Shown: piece after piece, positions 46,828-55,259 of the stretch
Layout of the letters: every line of letters starts with the position of its first letter
How positions within the stretch are numbered: position 1 is the stretch's first letter
Assembly (NCBI RefSeq): GCF_000375525.1
Contig: NZ_AQXC01000001.1
Location: forward strand, 186,001 to 250,000
Reading direction: 5' to 3'
DNA: 64,000 nucleotides
From: Corynebacterium propinquum DSM 44285
Lineage (GTDB): Bacteria; Actinomycetota; Actinomycetes; Mycobacteriales; Mycobacteriaceae
The notes under the pieces: generated by a model
The model's input: only the letters and a program-made list of their open reading frames with translations
Told to the model about the DNA's origin: nothing
Database searches by the model: none
Position numbers and translations under genes: made by a program

Positions 46828-47939
46828 ATACCCTGCTTGATAGCTGCTAAAGCAGCATCTTCTGCACGTGCGCTCATCGCGGCAAATAATAACTGGCTTA
46901 AGTTGTGGCCAGGGTCTTCATCCAGTGCCTCAGTCAACGCCTGACTCGCATTCAAGTTTTTCCCAAGCTCCAGAAATATCACAGCCAGAATCGCGAGTGC
47001 ATTGGCGCGCGGTTCGCCGGTTAAGCTCCGCGCCGTAGCAATGAGAAGTTCTTGTGCCGGAAGCGGATTGGACACCATCGGCTCCATGACTTCATCTCGT
47101 AAGCTGGTACGTGACATCCACGTTCCTACCTTTTCTAGGATGTCTTCTTCTTTTTGCAGCTCCGCGGCTGTTACTTCATTGTGGGAAATTCCCGCCAACA
47201 AATCCTCGGCATCACTTGCAGCGTATCCTAATACCCCGCCTGGCGCATCGGCGATCCATTGCACTCGGCGTGTGCGTTCGGCTCTTTCTGCTTTGCTCCG
47301 ATCCGGATCATCACCCAATAAATACGCAAATGCTTCACTACGTGTCAGACTTGGCAATTCATTACGCTGTCTCCACGGCCGCATAGCAGGAGAAGCAGTA
47401 ACTGATGCTACTTTCCCTCTCTGCCAGCATCCTGAGCCAGTACTTCCCTGTTCAGCGCTGCCGTCAAATAATAGGTGATAGTTCGCGCCTTGTCTGGTCT
47501 CGTCCACGATCCAACAAGCCTGTAGGGCTGGGGTGTCTGCGACCATCGCTTCATTGAGCGATCGATACCACTCTCGATGGTGCCGCCCGGAGATTCCTTC
47601 TGGACTTGGATTATCGGTGGCCTCTGCCGTAATGACAAATCCGACGTGGAATGAACATTCCGCATTGTCGAGATACCTGACAATTTCTGTACACGGTAGC
47701 TCCGCAGACAAATCCACCCGAACGGTAGGGCCGATTTCCACACTTCCATCCGGTTTCGCATAGAATCCTTGAACAACCAGGGATTCTTCAGGGTAAAAAC
47801 CTAATAGACCTGGGATGTTCGCGATCAATTCACCAGGATGCAAGTCAAGCAGAGTGGGAGAATTCGCCGATTGCTCAGGAATTCCCTGCTGTCTCGGGTC
47901 GTTTCTAGCGGTGCGGTGTTTTCTTCTTTGCTGACTCAT
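46815..47939 (-). CDS. DUF4192 domain-containing protein
   Basis: Conserved actinobacterial protein of unknown function. From ATG 47939 ([14 protein letters not shown]) it has 374 residues; the frame is open to 47981. The domain starts at [28 protein letters not shown], typical of DUF4192, and the C-terminal part is a helical, TPR-like region ([44 protein letters not shown]). No signal peptide. It converges on and overlaps galE. The 250 bases between this start and the PAC2 gene hold only the two promoters. Confidence 0.83.
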   Translation of the reverse strand: MSQQRRKHRTARNDPRQQGIPEQSANSPTLLDLHPGELIANIPGLLGFYPEESLVVQGFYAKPDGSVEIGPTVRVDLSAELPCTEIVRYLDNAECSFHVGFVITAEATDNPSPEGISGRHHREWYRSLNEAMVADTPALQACWIVDETRQGANYHLLFDGSAEQGSTGSGCWQRGKVASVTASPAMRPWRQRNELPSLTRSEAFAYLLGDDPDRSKAERAERTRRVQWIADAPGGVLGYAASDAEDLLAGISHNEVTAAELQKEEDILEKVGTWMSRTSLRDEVMEPMVSNPLPAQELLIATARSLTGEPRANALAILAVIFLELGKNLNASQALTEALDEDPGHNLSQLLFAAMSARAEDAALAAIKQGIQGR

Positions 47940-48189
47940 GATGACCAGTATCGAACTGACCACCACTGGTTTCCAGACCACGAATCAACGCGAGCCCGCA
48001 ACCTGTGGATAATTTCGGTTCTCCACAGGATCAAGTTATCGGCGGTTGCGGCCATATCCAGATTAGGATTACGAATCCATTCGAATGCACAGGGAATAAG
48101 CTGGCATCGACGGCTGTTAATACCCAAGAGGCCCACTGACGTGCCATTGGTATGTCGTCGGCGATAGAATGCAATGAGGAGGTGCGCCA

Positions 48190-49140
48190 ATGTACGACGA
48201 TGCACGCGACATGTACGAACTTGAATACCCAGCACCAGATATGGGAAGTAAATCTGGCGACCGCCCCACATTGGTGGTGGCGTTGAATGGATATGCGGAT
48301 GCGGGCATGGCAGTCGAAGCTGCGGCTGACCACCTCGTTTCGGCATTGGATCATCGACCAGTAGCCACCTTTGACTCTGATGAATTGATTGATTACCGCT
48401 CGCGGCGCCCGGCGGTGACTATCGCGAACAATCAGCCCGTCGAAATCGATGACACCGATATTGACATGAAGATTTTGCGCGATAACCAAGGCAAACCATT
48501 TTTATTGCTGTCGGGCCCAGAACCAGACCTACGGTGGAATGGCTTCACTGAGGCCGTCGCTGACCTGGTCGAGAAATTGGACGTAGAACAGACTATCTGT
48601 CTGTACGCTGCGCCGATGACTGTGCCGCACACCCGCCCGATGACGATTTCTGGCCACGGAAATTCCCAGCAACTGATCGACCGCCTAGTTTCCTGGGATC
48701 AAAAATTAATGGTTCCTGGCTCTGCGGCCCTGTACTTGGAACGCGCATTGCACAAGCGTGGACGCAATGTGGCTGGCTATACGGCACATGTACCGCACTA
48801 CCTGGCTTCTTCGCCGTACCCACTCGCAACCTATAACTTGTTGCGATCGGTAGCTAGCGTAAGCAAATTGGATTTCCCGCTGGGCAGCTTGGAATACGAT
48901 ATCCAACGCATCAGCCATCAAGTAGAGGAACAAGTCGGGCAAGCCGACGAGGTCCAGTCGCTGGTCGCAGGCCTAGAAGAACAGTTCGACGAAGGCTTGG
49001 AGCGCTACCGTGAACAAAACCCCCAAGCCATTTTGCCAGGTGAGCAAAATATGCCGACAGGTGATGAAATCGGTGCGTCATTTGAGCAATTCCTTGATTC
49101 CTTAGACAATCCAGACGCGGGTGATTCTGACAAGGATTAA
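48190..49140 (+). CDS. PAC2 family protein
   Basis: 316-residue protein of the PAC2 (proteasome-assembly-chaperone-like) family, counterpart Rv2714. Visible features: DMYELEYPAPDMG, LNGYADAGMAVEAAADHLV, a loop GPEPDLRWNGFTEAV, and GSAALYLERALHKRGRNVAGYTAHVPHYLA. Corynebacteria lack a 20S proteasome core, so a role in proteasome assembly is unlikely and the function is open. ATG with GAGGAGG seven bases upstream and TAGAAT further up (48165-48170). It overlaps the helicase gene by up to 20 bases. Confidence 0.86.
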   Translation: MYDDARDMYELEYPAPDMGSKSGDRPTLVVALNGYADAGMAVEAAADHLVSALDHRPVATFDSDELIDYRSRRPAVTIANNQPVEIDDTDIDMKILRDNQGKPFLLLSGPEPDLRWNGFTEAVADLVEKLDVEQTICLYAAPMTVPHTRPMTISGHGNSQQLIDRLVSWDQKLMVPGSAALYLERALHKRGRNVAGYTAHVPHYLASSPYPLATYNLLRSVASVSKLDFPLGSLEYDIQRISHQVEEQVGQADEVQSLVAGLEEQFDEGLERYREQNPQAILPGEQNMPTGDEIGASFEQFLDSLDNPDAGDSDKD

Positions 49141-51721
49141 TCGTCGTGGCACATCGACTACGGTGGAGGCTGTGAATCTCAACGACGTAGTCCCAGATCT
49201 CTCCGAAGTACCTTCCTCTTTGTTGGAAGAATCCATTTGGGAATCCTTCCTGCGGTGGACTCGAGAGAAAAATATCTCGCTTTATCCCGCTCAAGAAGAA
49301 GCCAGTCTCGCGGCTTTAGCTGGAGATAACGTGATCTTGTCGACGCCTACGGGCTCCGGCAAGACCATGGTTGCCACCGCCGCGCATTTTTTCTGCCTGG
49401 CGGAGGGCAAGCGGTCGTTTTACACTGCCCCGATTAAAGCATTAGTAAGCGAGAAATTCTTCGCCTTGTGCGGGGTATTCGGCCCGGAAAACGTCGGCAT
49501 GATGACTGGTGATGCCACGGTTAATGGCAATGCCCCGATTATCGCCGCCACCGCGGAAATTGTTGCGAATATTGCATTGCGTGACGGCAAGGATGCCCGG
49601 ATTGACCAGGTGGTGATGGACGAGTTCCATTTCTACTCCGAACCGGATCGCGGATGGGCTTGGCAAGTTCCTCTCCTAGAACTACCGCAAGCACAGTTTA
49701 TTTTGATGTCGGCCACTCTCGGTGATGTGGATTGGCTGCGGGCTGATCTCACTGAGCGTACTGGGCGCACCACCACTGTGGTTTCTGGCGCTACCCGGCC
49801 AGTCCCGTTGTCCTTTAGCTACGAATTCGTTCCGGTCGAGGAGATGATTTCTCATCTGGTCGAAGACAACAAGGCACCGATCTACGTAGTGCATTTTTCC
49901 CAGCGCAAAGCCACCGAACAAGCGCAATCGTTAACCGGAACCTCGTTTTTGAACGCGGAAGAAAAGCAGCGCATGGTCGACGAAATTGGAAATTTTCGGT
50001 TCAGTACAACTTTCGGCAAACAGCTATCGAAGATGGTGCGCCGCGGCATTGGCTTGCATCACGCGGGTATGCTGCCAAAGTACCGTCGTCTGGTGGAAAA
50101 ACTTGCACAAACTGGTTTGCTGAAAGTCATTTGCGGCACCGACACCCTCGGGGTGGGCATCAATATCCCAATCCGTACCGTGCTGATGACCGGATTGGCA
50201 AAGTTCGATGGCAGGCGCGAGCGCATCGTGAAATCCCGCGAATTCCACCAGATCGCAGGCCGCGCTGGGCGTGCCGGCTATGACACCGAAGGCACCGTCG
50301 TCGTGCTGGCACCTGAATTCGAGATCGAAAACGCTAAGATGCGTCGCAAAGCAGGCGATGATCCGAAAAAGCTGAAGAAGCTCAAGAAAAAAGCCCCGCG
50401 GGATGGTGAAGTTTCGTGGTCGGAAAAAACCTACCAACGCCTCATCGATGCGGAACCGGAGCCGCTGAGCAGTCAGTTCCAGATGAGCAATTCGATGTTG
50501 TTGAACGTCATCGCGCGTCCGGGAGATCTCTACGAACACATGAAGCATCTCATTCGCACGAACCACGACACCCGGGCCCAGCAAAATCAGTCGATTCTGG
50601 CGGCCACTTCCCTGTTTCGCGGGCTACGCAACGCGGGAATCGTCGACAAGCCAACCACTAACAACGGCACCGATGAACACGGTCGACGCTACCACCTGAC
50701 TGAGGAACTGCAGCGCGATTTTGCACTCAACCAGCCGCTTGCCCCGTTCGCTCTGGCTGCCGTCGGGTTATGGGATCCGGACTCGCCGACCTACACGTTG
50801 GATATTATTTCTACCTTCGAAGCGATCTTGGACGATCCGCGCCAGTTGTTGCAAGCCCAGCAGTCTTTTGCGCGCGGCGAAGAAATTAACGCGCTGAAGG
50901 CCGACGGCGTCGACTACACCGAGCGGATGAAAATCGTCGAGGAAATTACCTGGCCGATGCCTCGGCGTGCAGAACTTGACGACGCGTTTGACACCTATTG
51001 TCAGGGACACCCCTGGGCCCGCGAATTCGATATCTCTCCGAAGTCCGTCGTGCGCGACATGATCGAAAACTCCATGACTTTTTCGGACCTCATCGCCACT
51101 TATGGCCTAGCGCGTTCCGAAGGCGTAGTGCTGCGCTACCTCACTGATGCGTGGCGCACCTTGAGCCATTCGGTACCAGAAGAGGCTAAGACCGAGGAGC
51201 TTTCCGACATCATCGTCTGGCTCGGCGAGCTGATCCAACAGGTAGATTCTTCACTTGTCGACGAATGGGCCACGATGACTGATGATAACGCACCAGTCTC
51301 CCAGGAACGTGTGGATCACGAACTGGCATTCGGCGTAGAAGACCCGACTGCCCTAAGCGCAAATCCGCGTGCTCTAAAAATCATGGTGCGCAATTACATG
51401 TTCCGCCTAGTGCAGCTGTTTGCGCTGGAGCGGGAAGAACGGCTCGAACAGCTTCTGGATTATCTGGAAGATTACCCAGATGTCAGCGATGCTCTCGACG
51501 ATTACTTCGAGGAATATACCGACCTGGATACCGGCCCAGAAGCGCGCGGGCCAGAATTTTTCCACTTGGATGCCTCAGCCCGTTCCCGCTTGTGGCCGGT
51601 GCGGCAAATCATCAAAGACCCGGAAGGTAATAACGACTTCCAGTTCGTGGCAACAGTGGACCTCGATGCCAGTGATGCTGCCGGCGAGGTGCGGCTTCGA
51701 GATCTACGCATCGAGCGTTAA
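49121..51721 (+). CDS. Ski2-like DEAD/DEAH-box RNA helicase with DUF3516 domain
   Basis: 866-residue superfamily 2 helicase. Motifs: Walker A STPTGSGKTMVA, DEFHFYSEPDRGWAW (DExH), LMSATLGD, HHAGMLPKYRRLVEKL, GTDTLGVGINIPIRTVLMTGL and QIAGRAGRAGYDT. The central and C-terminal parts (from about 430) match DUF3516 and not the exosome-type arch of Ski2/Mtr4. GTG at 49121 overlaps the PAC2 gene; GTG 49163 or 49172 may be the actual start, since no ribosome-binding site precedes 49121. RNA is the likely substrate, by family. A basic KKLKKLKKKAP stretch near 425 may contact nucleic acid. Confidence 0.9.
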   Translation: MILTRINRRGTSTTVEAVNLNDVVPDLSEVPSSLLEESIWESFLRWTREKNISLYPAQEEASLAALAGDNVILSTPTGSGKTMVATAAHFFCLAEGKRSFYTAPIKALVSEKFFALCGVFGPENVGMMTGDATVNGNAPIIAATAEIVANIALRDGKDARIDQVVMDEFHFYSEPDRGWAWQVPLLELPQAQFILMSATLGDVDWLRADLTERTGRTTTVVSGATRPVPLSFSYEFVPVEEMISHLVEDNKAPIYVVHFSQRKATEQAQSLTGTSFLNAEEKQRMVDEIGNFRFSTTFGKQLSKMVRRGIGLHHAGMLPKYRRLVEKLAQTGLLKVICGTDTLGVGINIPIRTVLMTGLAKFDGRRERIVKSREFHQIAGRAGRAGYDTEGTVVVLAPEFEIENAKMRRKAGDDPKKLKKLKKKAPRDGEVSWSEKTYQRLIDAEPEPLSSQFQMSNSMLLNVIARPGDLYEHMKHLIRTNHDTRAQQNQSILAATSLFRGLRNAGIVDKPTTNNGTDEHGRRYHLTEELQRDFALNQPLAPFALAAVGLWDPDSPTYTLDIISTFEAILDDPRQLLQAQQSFARGEEINALKADGVDYTERMKIVEEITWPMPRRAELDDAFDTYCQGHPWAREFDISPKSVVRDMIENSMTFSDLIATYGLARSEGVVLRYLTDAWRTLSHSVPEEAKTEELSDIIVWLGELIQQVDSSLVDEWATMTDDNAPVSQERVDHELAFGVEDPTALSANPRALKIMVRNYMFRLVQLFALEREERLEQLLDYLEDYPDVSDALDDYFEEYTDLDTGPEARGPEFFHLDASARSRLWPVRQIIKDPEGNNDFQFVATVDLDASDAAGEVRLRDLRIER

Positions 51722-51805
51722 ACCGCCATTGGGACGGATACACCACTGCTAGCGGCTCACCCGATTACGGTGACAAAACGGCCGCACCCAGTGGCAAGAA
51801 TGCCT

Positions 51806-53041
51806 CTAGCGCAATGGATCGAATGGTGCGAGGATGGGATCAGTTTCGCCCGTTGCAATCTGTGTGGCCAGCAATTTACCGGAGATCGGTCCCAACACCA
51901 CTCCCCACATGCCATGGCCGCCACACGTATATACATTTGGCACCTGGGTACGCCCAATGAGTGGCAATCCATCTGGGGTTACTGGCCGGGAACCTACCCA
52001 GGCATCTTCGATGTCGTCCCAGTCGATGCCGGTAAACATCGGGGCGGTGACATCAATGATGGATTCTATGCGCCGGGGCTGAAACGGCTCATCCGGTCCA
52101 CGAAATTCCATGGTTCCAGCGATTTGGAAACGACCGCGGGTTGGGGCTGGTGTACAAGCCACGCGCTTTTCCGGCAGATATATCGGATATTTGGTTTCTG
52201 CTTCTGGTTTCACGGTAAAAGAGTATCCACGTCCGGCCTGCACCATGGTGCGCACACCTAAGCTCTTGGCTAAGCCCGATAACCACGCGCCAGTAGCGAT
52301 AACTACCACGTCAGCAGTTTTCCACTCACCGGTGGACAGCTGCAGGATTGGCTGCCTGGTGGATTGCACGTCGGTGACCTCCACGCCGGTGGTAATCACC
52401 CCGCCGCGGGCAGTGACTGCCTCTGCGATTGCCTGACAGAAATACTGCGGTTCGATAAACCGCTGTCCACCGATCTTATAAAAGGATTCGACGCGCTCGG
52501 AAAAGATCGGTGCATACCGGGTACCTTCAGCGCGCGTAAGTTCCTCGAAGGGAACGTCTTGGCCATGGCGTACCACGCCCGCAATCTCTTCGATCACGCC
52601 GGCAACTTCTTTGTCGTTTTCGAAACCTGCGATGATCGGTTCCTCATGAGTCACGGCATCAACACCGCCGTCGACCAGTTCATCGTAGGCAGCTAGAGCA
52701 GCTTTATCGATGGGGGTCAGTGCTGCCATGGTTTTATCCCATGCTCGCCGGTTTGCGCGCGCCATAAACTGGGCGACAAACGACCACAATTTCGGGTCAA
52801 TCCGTGGGGGTACGCTCAACGCCGCGTCTTTGTCCAACAACGCGGTCGGGCCGTAGCTCCACAAACCGGAATTTGCCAGCGGGATGGTTTTACCCGGCGC
52901 GAGCCAACCTGCGTTGCCCCACGATGCGCCGCCGGCCACGCCGACTTTGTCGATGACTTCGACGTCGTAGCCGTGTTCTTGCAAATACCATACTGTCGAC
53001 AGCCCGGTCATTCCGGCGCCTACTACGATTGCGTGAGTCAT
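51806..53041 (-). CDS. FAD-dependent D-amino acid dehydrogenase/oxidase (DadA-like)
   Basis: Flavoprotein of the DAO superfamily that likely deaminates D-amino acids. The 411-residue protein has the FAD-binding VVGAGMTGLSTVWYLQEHGYDVEVID, the DadA-typical ASWGNAGWLAPGKTIPLANSGLW, a second nucleotide region DVVVIATGAWL and the C-terminal GSRPVTPDGLPLIGRTQVPNVYTCGGHGMWGVVLGPISG. ATG with GAGGAT upstream. It is divergent from oxyR with 101 bases between starts. Substrate range and electron acceptor (oxygen or the respiratory chain) cannot be read. Confidence 0.9.
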   Translation of the reverse strand: MTHAIVVGAGMTGLSTVWYLQEHGYDVEVIDKVGVAGGASWGNAGWLAPGKTIPLANSGLWSYGPTALLDKDAALSVPPRIDPKLWSFVAQFMARANRRAWDKTMAALTPIDKAALAAYDELVDGGVDAVTHEEPIIAGFENDKEVAGVIEEIAGVVRHGQDVPFEELTRAEGTRYAPIFSERVESFYKIGGQRFIEPQYFCQAIAEAVTARGGVITTGVEVTDVQSTRQPILQLSTGEWKTADVVVIATGAWLSGLAKSLGVRTMVQAGRGYSFTVKPEAETKYPIYLPEKRVACTPAPTRGRFQIAGTMEFRGPDEPFQPRRIESIIDVTAPMFTGIDWDDIEDAWVGSRPVTPDGLPLIGRTQVPNVYTCGGHGMWGVVLGPISGKLLATQIATGETDPILAPFDPLR

Positions 53042-53117
53042 ATAATCCTCTGTCTTTATCTTGCCCTGTAGTGCAGATGGTAGTGCATCCCGAGACGGTC
53101 CATTGATAGCTGAATTC

Positions 53118-53137
53118 TTAGTTATTCGATAAACTAA
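53118..53137. promoter_or_regulatory. oxyR: 20-bp near-palindrome over the oxyR -10 region (candidate OxyR operator)
   Basis: TTAGTTATTCGATAAACTAA pairs at 8 of 10 symmetric positions. Its right half contains the oxyR -10 hexamer TAAACT (53130-53135), which lies 7 bases before the ATG. A LysR-type regulator bound here would block its own promoter and could act on dadA on the other strand. Confidence 0.55.
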
Positions 53138-53142
53138 TAGTT

Positions 53143-54126
53143 ATGTCTAATAAGGAGTTTAGTCCGACGCTGTCACAGCTGCGCACTTTTGCGACGGTTG
53201 CCGAGAACAGACACTTCGGTACCGCAGCCACAAAGTTAGGCATCTCGCAGCCTTCCCTGTCGCAGGCATTGGTGACGTTGGAGCAGGGATTGGGGGTTCA
53301 GCTGATTGAGCGCTCCACCCGAAAAGTTATCGTCACTGCTGCCGGCGAACAACTCCTGCCCTATGCATTGGCGACATTGCAAGCTGCAGAATTATTCGTC
53401 ACGGAATCACGCGGTTCTGCAGGTACGTTGGATGGGCCGCTCACCCTTGGCATCATCCCTACTGTTGCCCCGTATATTTTGCCTGATGTCTTGCGCGCGA
53501 CTGCGGAGGAGTATCCGAAGCTGACGCTGCATATTGTAGAGGAGCAAACCACTCATTTATTACAGCAATTGCGTGAAGGCTCAATTGATGTCGCGATGAT
53601 CGCTTTGCCGGCTGATGTCTCTGCATTCGTAGAGCGGCCTTTGTACACAGAGAATATGGCTTTAGTGGTCAACGAGGATCATGAGTTGGCTGGGCGTGCG
53701 GATTTGAGCTTAGATGCCTTGCACTCGATCGAATTATTGTTGCTTGACGACGGCCATTGTTTGCGTGATCAGATTTTGGAATTGTGTCGGCGTGTGGATC
53801 GGCAGCCACAATCGCAAAACTCGTGGGTCACTCGCGCTGCCTCACTGACCACGATTATGCAATTAGTGGTCGCGCGGTTTGGGGCCACGTTGGTGCCGGA
53901 ATCCGCGCTTGATGCCGAGTGCCGCAAACCAGGGTTGTCAGTTGCGAATTTCGCAGATCACGTGCAGGCGGAGCGCACCATTGGTTTGGTTTATCGCGCC
54001 TCAAGTTCTCGTGGCGACGATTTTGCCGCACTCGGTGAAATTTTGCAGCGGGCTTATCACCAGGCGGTCGACCGCGCGCAGGATTTGCAAGTCTCCCGCG
54101 CCGAGCGCCGCGCGTCGCTGCGCTAG
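53143..54126 (+). CDS. oxyR: peroxide-sensing LysR-type regulator OxyR
   Basis: Redox regulator of catalase and other peroxide-response genes. The 327-residue protein has the N-terminal helix-turn-helix (HFGTAATKLGISQPSLSQALVTLEQGLGVQLIERS) and the C-terminal peroxide sensor with DGHCLRDQILELCRR: Cys206 and Cys215, the same numbers I recall for the peroxidatic and resolving cysteines of C. glutamicum OxyR. The predicted mRNA is leaderless (TAAACT-N7-ATG). Downstream the convergent membrane-protein gene and then hrpA follow, the usual corynebacterial setting for oxyR. Confidence 0.95.
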   Translation: MSNKEFSPTLSQLRTFATVAENRHFGTAATKLGISQPSLSQALVTLEQGLGVQLIERSTRKVIVTAAGEQLLPYALATLQAAELFVTESRGSAGTLDGPLTLGIIPTVAPYILPDVLRATAEEYPKLTLHIVEEQTTHLLQQLREGSIDVAMIALPADVSAFVERPLYTENMALVVNEDHELAGRADLSLDALHSIELLLLDDGHCLRDQILELCRRVDRQPQSQNSWVTRAASLTTIMQLVVARFGATLVPESALDAECRKPGLSVANFADHVQAERTIGLVYRASSSRGDDFAALGEILQRAYHQAVDRAQDLQVSRAERRASLR

Positions 54127-54156
54127 CTGTTTCTCGTTGTTTGCTTGGTTGGCTGC

Positions 54157-55149
54157 CTAGTGAGGTGCGGTGCCGACTGCCTGGCGGAACATGTGTGCAA
54201 CCATCAAGGTATATGCCGGGAAGATGACGATAATGCCAAGCAAGAACGTGAGCAGAATGGCAATTGGAGCAATGAGTTGGAATGCGATCACGAATAACAA
54301 GAGCTTTCCAAAATTGCCCTTTCCGATATTCCATCCGGTTTTCAGGCTTTCACCAAAACCGAACTGACCGCTGGCTGCTGCCCATGCCATGAACATGCTC
54401 AACACGGACCAGATGAGCATCCCCACGAAGCCCAGCACCATGAAAAGCACCGCGGATGCAGAAACGCTGCGATCGGGATCTACCAAGTCCTCCAAGGCCT
54501 GATTAAGAGGCACCATCGTCAGCGAATATACGATTCCGCTCACGATCGCGGCAACAATCAGGACCCCCAAGGTGCGCAACAATGGAGTGTCTTTCCACAA
54601 ATGGCCCCATCCTGTTGCAGGGTCGTCGACCTGGAACAACCCCAAACGATAAACATACGGCGTCAATACCAAGCTGATCAGCGCGATAGCCAACCCCACC
54701 ATGCTGCTTGCAGCATTTGCGCCCCCGAACGCTTGCAGCTCTTGTTCGTTAACAGCATCTAAGTCGGTGGTCGCGGCCAGTATCCCGAAGGAAATCGCGG
54801 ATGCTCCGATAATCGCCAGCAGACCAATCAGTCCCAACACGATCCACAGCTTCGCGTTGCGGAAAGTGGTAGAAAAACCCCAAGACACTGCTGCTAAAAT
54901 GTCGATCTTGCCAGTGCCTTTCGCCGCGCCGGGATTCACTTCAGACTGCGAATAGTCGCCTGCAGCGTGACGGCCACTATTTTCACTGGGGTCTCCATAG
55001 GCACCATAAGCTGCCTGTTCTGCGCCTTGATAGCCGAAGTCTGACCGATCTTCTGGGTGGTCGCTCGGCGGATAATACGGCTGCTGCGAGGGATTGTTGT
55101 TGTCCTGGTCGTCGTCATCTGAGCTACGACCATGCGGAGGAGTTGTCAT
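54157..55149 (-). CDS. polytopic membrane protein with acidic/aromatic disordered head
   Basis: I do not recognise a functional family. From ATG 55149 (MTTPPHGRSSDDDDQDNN) it has 330 residues; the frame is open to 55194. About 85 disordered residues (poly-D/N, PQQPYYPPSDHPED, QAAYGAYGDPS) precede a KIDILAAVSWGFSTTFRNAKLWIVLGL segment and about six membrane helices. The repeating pattern of paired helices and charged short loops (FGFGESLKTGWNIGKGNFGKLL) resembles glycerophosphodiesterase-type or YciC-like membrane domains. It lies between oxyR and hrpA, converging on oxyR. Confidence 0.75.
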   Translation of the reverse strand: MTTPPHGRSSDDDDQDNNNPSQQPYYPPSDHPEDRSDFGYQGAEQAAYGAYGDPSENSGRHAAGDYSQSEVNPGAAKGTGKIDILAAVSWGFSTTFRNAKLWIVLGLIGLLAIIGASAISFGILAATTDLDAVNEQELQAFGGANAASSMVGLAIALISLVLTPYVYRLGLFQVDDPATGWGHLWKDTPLLRTLGVLIVAAIVSGIVYSLTMVPLNQALEDLVDPDRSVSASAVLFMVLGFVGMLIWSVLSMFMAWAAASGQFGFGESLKTGWNIGKGNFGKLLLFVIAFQLIAPIAILLTFLLGIIVIFPAYTLMVAHMFRQAVGTAPH

Positions 55150-55259
55150 CGTGACGCACCTGTCTTTCTGACGAAAATCATTACCGTTAATCATGGTACC
55201 GGGTTGCCCCTAAGAGTTAGGCTTACCAGAATGGCGACGGTTAAACTAGGGCTATCACC

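Noticed and set aside
55217-55231. TTAGGCTTACCAGAA upstream of hrpA as a DtxR half-box
   Set aside because: The central part matches, but the left half of the 19-bp box is absent; hrpA is not an expected iron-regulated gene.
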